A stretch of DNA of 11,376 nt from CAYWXK01 sp964462515 (GTDB lineage: Bacteria > Planctomycetota > Phycisphaerae > Sedimentisphaerales > Anaerobacaceae), in contig CAYWXK010000079.1 of assembly GCA_964462515.1 (NCBI GenBank), forward strand, positions 1 to 11,376, in the 5' to 3' direction. A model generated the notes under the pieces. The model ran no database searches, was not told the DNA's origin, and saw only the letters and a list, made by a program, of their open reading frames with translations. Shown here one piece after another: positions 6,574-11,376 of this stretch (the stretch's first letter is position 1; each line of letters opens with the position of its first letter). Made by a program: the position numbers and the translations under genes.

Positions 6574-6588
6574 TCCGCCTTTGGCGGA
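6574..6588. repeat. Small perfect hairpin TCCGCC-TTT-GGCGGA
   Basis: Six-bp GC-rich perfect stem with a TTT loop, ending 3 bases before the Shine-Dalgarno GGAG (6592-6595) of the Re-citrate synthase gene. It may be part of a dispersed palindrome or affect ribosome access. It has no T-tract, so it is not a terminator. Confidence 0.45.
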
Positions 6589-6603
6589 CGATGGAGACAA
6601 ATA

Positions 6604-7935
6604 ATGGCAAGTAAAAGTCCTAAACTTGTAGATGTAGGAAGGCCCAATCTGTATCGAGAGATTTTCCCATATACGGAATTTCCGAAGGTGGAATTCGACA
6701 ACAAAACTGTTAAGTTTGACATTCCGAAAGAAATCTGGATAACCGATACGACATTTCGTGATGGCCAGCAGGCTATGCCGCCCTATAAGCCGGAGCAGGT
6801 TTTGCGGATATATGATTTGCTGCACCAGATAGACGGCGACACAGGTTTAATTCGCCAATGTGAGTTCTTTTTATACTCGAATCGCGACAGAAAGGCAGTG
6901 GAACTGTGCAAAGAGCGTGGTTACAAATTCCCCCAGATAACCGGCTGGATAAGGGCAGCGGCAGCAGATTTTAAGCTGGTAACACAGATGGGACTTGGTG
7001 AAACCGGCATCCTGACCTCGGCGAGCGATTATCATATATTTCTAAAGCTCGGCAAGACACGAGGGCAGGCATTGAATGCGTATCTTGATATTGTAAAGGC
7101 GGCGCTTGATAGCGGGGTTATTCCGCGATGTCACTTTGAGGACATAACGCGGGCGGATTACGAAGGCTTTGTTCTGCCTTTCGCAGACCAGTTACAGAAA
7201 CTTGCTCAAGCATACAACAAACCGGTCAAGATTCGGCTTTGTGATACGCTTGGGTTTGGTCTGCCCTGGCCTGAAGTTTCTCTGCCGCGGGGCGTTCCAA
7301 AGCTTATCCGGGGACTTCGGCAAATCGGGATTCCATCAGAATGGCTGGAGTGGCACGGGCATAACGATTTTCATAAGGTTCTGGTGAATGCGACAGCGGC
7401 GTGGTTATATGGGTGCAGTGTTGCCAACGCGGCGATATTTGGTTTTGGAGAGCGGACGGGCAACTCGCCGCTGGAGGCGTTGGTTATTGAGCATGCGCAA
7501 TTGAAGGGAATGACGCCGGGCGTCAATTATGCGGCTATAACCGAATTGGCTGAGTATGCCGGGAAGGAGCTGGGCTTTGAGATTCCGCACAACTATCCGC
7601 TGGTTGGGAGGGATTTTAATGTTACGCGGGCCGGCATTCACGCGGACGGCTTATTAAAGGATGAGGAGATATACAACTGCTTTGATACTCAAAAGCTGCT
7701 TGGCCGCCCCGTTGGAGTGGCGATAACCGATAAGACAGGGGCAGCAGGGATAAAGCACTGGATAGAGGCTCGATTCAAGATTGAAATACCTAAGCATGAT
7801 GTGCGCATAGCGAAGGTAAAAGACAAGATTGACACTGAGTATGCAGCCGACCGGGTGTCAGCAATATCGGATGAAGAGATGTTCGAGTGGGTTCGGGAGG
7901 CGTTCGGCGGGGAGCTGCCGCCATTGAGAAAATAA
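6604..7935 (+). CDS. Re-citrate synthase-like DRE-TIM acyltransferase (isopropylmalate/homocitrate synthase superfamily)
   Basis: A 443-residue DRE-TIM barrel enzyme that condenses an acyl-CoA with a 2-oxo acid. Metal and catalytic motifs are RDGQQ (52-56), HGHND (251-255, H251/H253 as metal ligands) and GFGERTGN (280-287). The overall text, including NLYREIFPY (15-23), IPKEIWITDTTFRDGQQA and GIHADGLLKDEEIYN (344-358), matches my memory of the oxygen-sensitive Re-citrate synthase of Clostridium kluyveri and relatives much better than LeuA, and there is no LeuA C-terminal regulatory domain. The likely reaction is acetyl-CoA plus oxaloacetate to citrate. The start ATG at 6604 is preferred because GGAG lies 7 nt before it and the sequence then begins as in relatives; an ATG at 6562 would add 14 residues translated from the spacer repeat. 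It heads a same-strand run with a HAD hydrolase and threonine synthase. The alternative is a related 2-isopropylmalate- or homocitrate-type synthase. Confidence 0.85.
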   Translation: MASKSPKLVDVGRPNLYREIFPYTEFPKVEFDNKTVKFDIPKEIWITDTTFRDGQQAMPPYKPEQVLRIYDLLHQIDGDTGLIRQCEFFLYSNRDRKAVELCKERGYKFPQITGWIRAAAADFKLVTQMGLGETGILTSASDYHIFLKLGKTRGQALNAYLDIVKAALDSGVIPRCHFEDITRADYEGFVLPFADQLQKLAQAYNKPVKIRLCDTLGFGLPWPEVSLPRGVPKLIRGLRQIGIPSEWLEWHGHNDFHKVLVNATAAWLYGCSVANAAIFGFGERTGNSPLEALVIEHAQLKGMTPGVNYAAITELAEYAGKELGFEIPHNYPLVGRDFNVTRAGIHADGLLKDEEIYNCFDTQKLLGRPVGVAITDKTGAAGIKHWIEARFKIEIPKHDVRIAKVKDKIDTEYAADRVSAISDEEMFEWVREAFGGELPPLRK

Positions 7936-7954
7936 GTAGATAAGCGAATGAGCT

Positions 7955-7986
7955 AATGAGTAAATCAGCTAACGCATTTACTCATT
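7955..7986. repeat. Perfect 11-bp inverted repeat within low-complexity spacer
   Basis: AATGAGTAAAT (7955-7965) and ATTTACTCATT (7976-7986) pair without mismatch around a 10-base loop. The surrounding bases repeat the same words (AATGAGC, AATGAGT; TTTACTCA, TTTACGCA). It lies between the Re-citrate synthase stop and the HAD start and creates an in-frame ATG at 7956 that artificially extends the HAD frame by 19 residues. Confidence 0.7.
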
Positions 7987-8012
7987 TACGCATCAGCACA
8001 TTTACGGTGATT

Positions 8013-8765
8013 ATGTCGGATAAAAGAATCAAGGCGGTGCTGTTTGACCTCGGCGAGACCCTGCTGAATTTTGGCAAGGTTAATGCGACTTCGCTTTTTC
8101 GGCAAGGCGCCCGGCTGTCATACGAATATCTTAAAAGTTCAGGTCAGCCGGTCGGCAACTTTGAATGGTACTTCTGGCTAAATCTTGTTCGGGTAAGGGT
8201 GCACCATTTTCTGTCCAGCATTATGAGGCGGGATTTTGATGCGCTGGAGCTATTGAGAAGAATAGGTGAGAGAAAAGGCGTCAAGTTTGATGACGAGAAA
8301 TGGAAGCAACTGGCGTGGCTGTGGTATGAGCCGTTAAGTAAGTTCGCCAGGATTGAGCCGGGAATAAAACAGACACTTGCCGCGATGAGGAATTCGGGGC
8401 TGAAGCTGGGGATTGTGTCCAATACCTTTGTGAATGGCTGCTCTTTAGAGAAGCACTTGCAGCAGATGGGACTGTTAGAGTTTTTCGGCGTGCGGGTGTA
8501 TTCGCATGAGTTTGAGTTTCGTAAGCCCGATGTGCGGATTTTCGAGGCGGCCGCCAAGCGTATTGGTGAGCCGATAGAGAATATAATGTTCGTCGGCGAC
8601 AGCATATACAGGGACATTAGACCCGCACAGAAAATTGGAATGTATGCTGTTTTGAAAAATGCATACACCAACGCTGGCAGAAAAACCCCGGAAAATGCCT
8701 GTAGGATAGAACGGCTTTCTGAGCTGCCGGGCCTAATTGAAAGAATAGATGCAGAAGTAATGTAA
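8013..8765 (+). CDS. HAD-superfamily hydrolase
   Basis: A 250-residue haloacid-dehalogenase-like phosphatase with a helical cap inserted at about 20-110. Motif I is LFDLGETL with nucleophile D12; the usual second Asp is Gly (G14), as in the DLGxT variants of the superfamily. Motif II is IVSNTF with S136, motif III K171 in FRKPD, and motif IV VGDSIYRDI with D196 and D201. All but the second motif-I Asp are present, so phosphatase activity is plausible but the substrate is unknown. I start it at ATG 8013, just before the conserved KAVLFD strand. The frame is open from ATG 7956, but those 19 residues come from the palindromic spacer. Neither start has a good Shine-Dalgarno. It lies between the citrate-forming enzyme and threonine synthase, probably co-transcribed. 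Confidence 0.87.
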   Translation: MSDKRIKAVLFDLGETLLNFGKVNATSLFRQGARLSYEYLKSSGQPVGNFEWYFWLNLVRVRVHHFLSSIMRRDFDALELLRRIGERKGVKFDDEKWKQLAWLWYEPLSKFARIEPGIKQTLAAMRNSGLKLGIVSNTFVNGCSLEKHLQQMGLLEFFGVRVYSHEFEFRKPDVRIFEAAAKRIGEPIENIMFVGDSIYRDIRPAQKIGMYAVLKNAYTNAGRKTPENACRIERLSELPGLIERIDAEVM

Positions 8766-8864
8766 ATTAGGGATAGTGGTTAGTCGATAATCTTAAGAGG
8801 ATTGAATTTATGGCAAGGTGCAACGTGGGATGGGCGAAAAGTCCATAGGAAACTTTGTATAAAT

Positions 8865-10208
8865 ATGCAGTCTGATGCAGCTTATCAAAAATGTATAAAT
8901 CCCAATTGTGGGGTGGAGTTTGATGTAGGTAAGGTAATGTTCAAATGTCCCGCCTGCAGAGAGCTTCTGGATATACAGTATAACTGGGACAGGATAGAAG
9001 TGCCGAAAAAGCTAAACGACTTTGCACGGCGATGGGGGAGCAGAAACAATCGGCTTGACTTTTCGGGCGTGTGGCGATTTCGAGAACTGCTGAATTTTTG
9101 CGAGGATAAATTCAGAGTAACCATAGGCGAAGGGCAGACGATTCTGCAGCAAAATGATGAGGCGGCTAAATATGTTGATATGCGGCCGGGGTGCTTGTAT
9201 TTGCAATACGAGGGGCTGAATCCATCCGGCTCGTTCAAAGATAATGGAATGGCGGCGGCGTTCAGCCACGCAATGATGATTGGTGCAAAATCCTGTGCGT
9301 GTGCCTCGACCGGCAACACCTCGGCGTCAATGGCATTATATGCGGCAAGTTTGCGCTTGAAATCCACGGTCTTTGTCGGCTCGGGTCGAATCGCCTTTGG
9401 TAAATTATCACAAGCGATGGATTATGGAGCACAAACGATACAGATACGCGGCGACTTCGATGACTGTATGCGGCAGGTTCAGGATGTCTGCGCAAAGCTG
9501 GGATTGTATTTGGTCAATTCGTTGAATCCATTTCGACTCGAAGGTCAAAAGGCGATAATGTATCGCATCATCGAGCAGATGGGCTGGAATGTACCGGACT
9601 GGATTATTGTGCCTGGAGGAAATCTTGGTAATTCGAGCGCCTTTGGCAAGGCATTCTGGGAATTAAAAGAACTGGGTTTGATTAAGCAGGTACCGCGAAT
9701 GGCGATTATAAATGCCACCGGTGCGAGCACTCTATTCGACCTGGTCAATGATAAAAAGCTTACGTGGAATAACGGCAGGGTTAATCAGAAAATCATTGAT
9801 GATTATTATGCGGATTTGACGGCCCGGAAATTTTCGCCTCACACCTGCGCATCGGCTATTGAGATTTCCAGGCCGGTAAACCTAAAAAAATGCCTGCGGG
9901 CAATTGAGCAAACCCACGGCGTGGTGCGGAAAGTCCCGGACGAAGAGATTCTCGACGCAAAGGCGATTGTAGGGAAATATGGTCTGGGCTGTGAGCCGGC
10001 TTCGGCGGCGACAATAGCGGGCTTGAGGCATCTGGTAGCCGAAGGCGTTATTGGAGGCGACGAAAAAGTTGCGTGTGTGCTGACCGGTCATGTGCTAAAG
10101 GACCCCGATGTTACGGTCAACTACCATAAAGAAAAGCGGGGTCAATTCAGCAATCCACCTATCGAGGCGCCGAATAATCTTGACGAGATTATAAAGTTGA
10201 TAGAATAA
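8865..10208 (+). CDS. thrC: Threonine synthase (PLP-dependent, zinc-ribbon type)
   Basis: A 447-residue fold-type II PLP enzyme that converts O-phospho-L-homoserine to L-threonine. A four-Cys zinc ribbon opens the protein (C10, C15, C28, C31), as in the archaeal-like ThrC group. Then follow EGQTIL (89-94), the PLP lysine K125 in NPSGSFKDNG, STGNTSAS (148-155) and the phosphate-binding loop GGNLGN (251-256), with LEGQKA and a closing LTGHVLKDPD. Length is normal. I chose ATG 8865 because the ribbon starts soon after and AGGA lies about 12 nt upstream. The frame also allows TTG at 8802, adding 21 residues with poor family character and following GAGG. About 99 bases separate it from the HAD gene, and it is convergent with the prenyltransferase gene. 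The related cysteate or other PLP lyases are less likely given the full ThrC motifs. Confidence 0.93.
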   Translation: MQSDAAYQKCINPNCGVEFDVGKVMFKCPACRELLDIQYNWDRIEVPKKLNDFARRWGSRNNRLDFSGVWRFRELLNFCEDKFRVTIGEGQTILQQNDEAAKYVDMRPGCLYLQYEGLNPSGSFKDNGMAAAFSHAMMIGAKSCACASTGNTSASMALYAASLRLKSTVFVGSGRIAFGKLSQAMDYGAQTIQIRGDFDDCMRQVQDVCAKLGLYLVNSLNPFRLEGQKAIMYRIIEQMGWNVPDWIIVPGGNLGNSSAFGKAFWELKELGLIKQVPRMAIINATGASTLFDLVNDKKLTWNNGRVNQKIIDDYYADLTARKFSPHTCASAIEISRPVNLKKCLRAIEQTHGVVRKVPDEEILDAKAIVGKYGLGCEPASAATIAGLRHLVAEGVIGGDEKVACVLTGHVLKDPDVTVNYHKEKRGQFSNPPIEAPNNLDEIIKLIE

Positions 10209-10223
10209 AAAGTTCGAAGCAAT

Positions 10224-10237
10224 TTCCCCTGTGGGAA
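10224..10237. terminator. Weak hairpin between convergent thrC and prenyltransferase genes
   Basis: TTCCC (10224-10228), loop CTGT, GGGAA (10233-10237): a 5-bp stem in the 36-base gap between two converging genes. Neither strand has a T-tract after it, so it is only a weak candidate for bidirectional termination. Confidence 0.2.
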
Positions 10238-10244
10238 GGCTGTA

Positions 10245-11228
10245 TTACTGAAGGACGACGAGGGGATAGGTAATAAAGCCGACTGTAAGTGCGAGTGTGC
10301 CGGCTAAATGCAGCAGGACTGTCAATTGGCTGGCGCGGTATTGGCCCGGTTTGGACAGATCTTCTTTTTCAGCAATCTTTATTGCGATAATCCCTATTGG
10401 CAAAGTGAATAGATAAAACAATCCCGCAAAAAACATCGTTCGAAAGGTGAGCATAACCGCCGCGATGATAAAGCTGGCAATAAGTGCAGCTCGGTAAAAC
10501 CATACAGAAACCGGCACACCAAAGCGAACAACAAGTGTTCTTTTATTAACCGCAGCATCGGCGGCGACATCCGGAAATTCATTTACCAAAATTACTAAGA
10601 AAATCAAAATGCTGACGATACAGGCCGGCAAAAGCGGAACAATGTCGATGGTGCCGGTCTGTAAATAGTATGAGCCATATATCGGAAGCGGGCCGAATAG
10701 CAGGCCGATGACGAATTCGCCGATGCAGCGGTAGCCGAATTTAAAGGGCGGGGCGGTGTAGAAGAAACCGCCGAGTAATCCGACAATGCCGATAATCAAA
10801 ATAAAAAGACTTTTTGTCACAAGCACAATTGTTACTCCGATTGCCGAACCTGCTGCCAGGCAAGTAAGTGAGGCGATAAGGCAGGCTTTTGGCGAAAGGA
10901 TGCCTTTCTGGATGAAGCGGCTGCCGCCCGAAAACGGAGTTGGGTTTTTATTGAGCCGATCGTTTCCGGAGATGTGGTCGAAGTAGTCGTTTGCCAGGTT
11001 GGCACCTGAGTGGAGGGCCATTATCGAAAGCAGCGCCAAGATAAAAAGATGAAAGTGGAAGCTGGTGGAGGCTGCCACAGTAGCGGACGCTGCGTGGTTT
11101 GCTGCATAGCCCAATGCTGAACCGACCAGGACCGGAGCTGCGCTGGCGACCAGAAACTTAGGACGCGAGGCGAGTAAAAATATAATCCATTTGGGGATGC
11201 ATTGCGGCATTAGTTTTGAACTATCCAT
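10245..11228 (-). CDS. UbiA-family prenyltransferase, MenA-like
   Basis: A 327-residue membrane enzyme with about eight or nine hydrophobic helices. The first Asp-rich motif is NDYFDHISGND (N80, D81, D84, D90), followed by GGSRFIQKGILSP (101-113). The second is NEFPDVAAD (N216, D220, D224). YTAPPFKFGYR and LFGPLPIYGSYY between them are closest to 1,4-dihydroxy-2-naphthoate polyprenyltransferases, so it probably attaches an isoprenoid chain to a quinone precursor for menaquinone. No other men gene lies in the window, and other UbiA-family substrates (heme, chlorophyll-type, archaeal lipid) cannot be excluded. The ATG at 11228 sits directly at the end of a 7-bp tandem repeat, leaving no recognisable Shine-Dalgarno; M7 (ATG at 11210) is an alternative start that keeps all motifs. 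Confidence 0.85.
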   Translation of the reverse strand: MDSSKLMPQCIPKWIIFLLASRPKFLVASAAPVLVGSALGYAANHAASATVAASTSFHFHLFILALLSIMALHSGANLANDYFDHISGNDRLNKNPTPFSGGSRFIQKGILSPKACLIASLTCLAAGSAIGVTIVLVTKSLFILIIGIVGLLGGFFYTAPPFKFGYRCIGEFVIGLLFGPLPIYGSYYLQTGTIDIVPLLPACIVSILIFLVILVNEFPDVAADAAVNKRTLVVRFGVPVSVWFYRAALIASFIIAAVMLTFRTMFFAGLFYLFTLPIGIIAIKIAEKEDLSKPGQYRASQLTVLLHLAGTLALTVGFITYPLVVLQ

Positions 11229-11262
11229 ATCGAGTATCGAGTATCAAATATCGAGTATCGAG
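11228..11262. repeat. Five-unit 7-bp tandem repeat (TATCGAG) at the prenyltransferase start
   Basis: Five consecutive 7-mers, four exact TATCGAG and a central TATCAAA, fill 11228-11262. On the minus strand the last unit merges with the ATG of the prenyltransferase gene (CTCGATATG). The repeat thus occupies the region where its ribosome binding site should lie. Confidence 0.9.
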
Positions 11263-11325
11263 AACAGCTTTCAAAAATAACATTTTTAGGCTCAGGAAGC
11301 AAGACCTGGTTGGGCCGTGTTGTAA

Positions 11326-11359
11326 TGGGTCAGTTACGGGTGGGTTGAGGGATGACCCA
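11326..11359. repeat. 7-bp inverted repeat TGGGTCA / TGACCCA in right-edge spacer
   Basis: TGGGTCA (11326-11332) and TGACCCA (11353-11359) are perfect inverted copies 20 bases apart, with G-rich DNA between. This could be a hairpin or an operator for a dimeric regulator. The rest of 11263-11376 shows no supported gene; a minus-strand frame is open to the edge but has no recognisable content. Confidence 0.3.
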
Positions 11360-11376
11360 AGCAATTCCTCGTTCGG

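Noticed and set aside
8810..8848. 12-codon frame (MARCNVGWAKSP) before threonine synthase, considered as a leader peptide
   Set aside because: It lacks a run of Thr or Ile codons and there is no attenuator hairpin pair, so attenuation is unsupported.
11221..11376. Minus-strand frame open to the right edge, ending in repeat-derived LDTRYLILDTRYG
   Set aside because: The end is translated tandem repeat and the rest has no recognisable protein character.
1..11376. CRISPR array, insertion sequence or prophage
   Set aside because: No spaced direct repeats, transposase or phage gene is present; the repeats found are short words confined to spacers.

Overview
The window looks like chromosomal DNA of an anaerobic bacterium, most likely a Planctomycetota member of the Phycisphaerae/Sedimentisphaerales type. 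This is inferred from protein style only: a ParA with the C-terminal ...HGAEDY... signature, a Re-citrate-synthase-like enzyme typical of strict anaerobes, glycan degradation (GH51) at the left edge, a tRNA without encoded CCA, and short-word repeats in the spacers. No rRNA or other decisive marker is present.

Layout. 1-267 (+) is the C-terminal end of a GH51 alpha-L-arabinofuranosidase. 484-3038 is a five-gene block on the minus strand, read right to left: ribH (lumazine synthase), nusB, a ParA/Soj ATPase, an MNT-type nucleotidyltransferase antitoxin, and its partner HEPN toxin. The last four genes are spaced by 2 nt, 2 nt and a 4-nt overlap. The HEPN gene carries one in-frame TAG at codon 45; the reading frame and the RX4HXY motif beyond it are intact. 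A sigma-70-like promoter precedes ribH and a candidate terminator follows the HEPN gene. 3375-4760 (+) is a protein of twelve gapless 34-residue TPR units. 4806-6105 (-) holds two coupled genes: a secreted caspase-like protein remnant whose signal peptide is out of frame with the rest, then a membrane-anchored protein of unknown family.

6248-6330 (+) is tRNA-Leu(UAA), followed by a spacer made of dispersed-repeat sequence. 6604-10208 (+) carries a Re-citrate synthase-like DRE-TIM enzyme, a HAD hydrolase and threonine synthase. 10245-11228 (-) is a MenA-like UbiA-family prenyltransferase, convergent with threonine synthase, with a start codon fused to a 7-bp tandem repeat.

How the genes fit together: most are housekeeping or biosynthetic (riboflavin, transcription antitermination, citrate/glutamate entry, threonine, quinone). 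The accessory content is the MNT/HEPN pair at the end of the ribH-nusB-parA operon and the caspase-like pair. I see no clear new system. The points most worth checking are the decayed toxin beside an intact antitoxin, the frameshifted caspase-like gene, the probable Re-citrate synthase, and simple repeats that form the 5' leaders of several genes.
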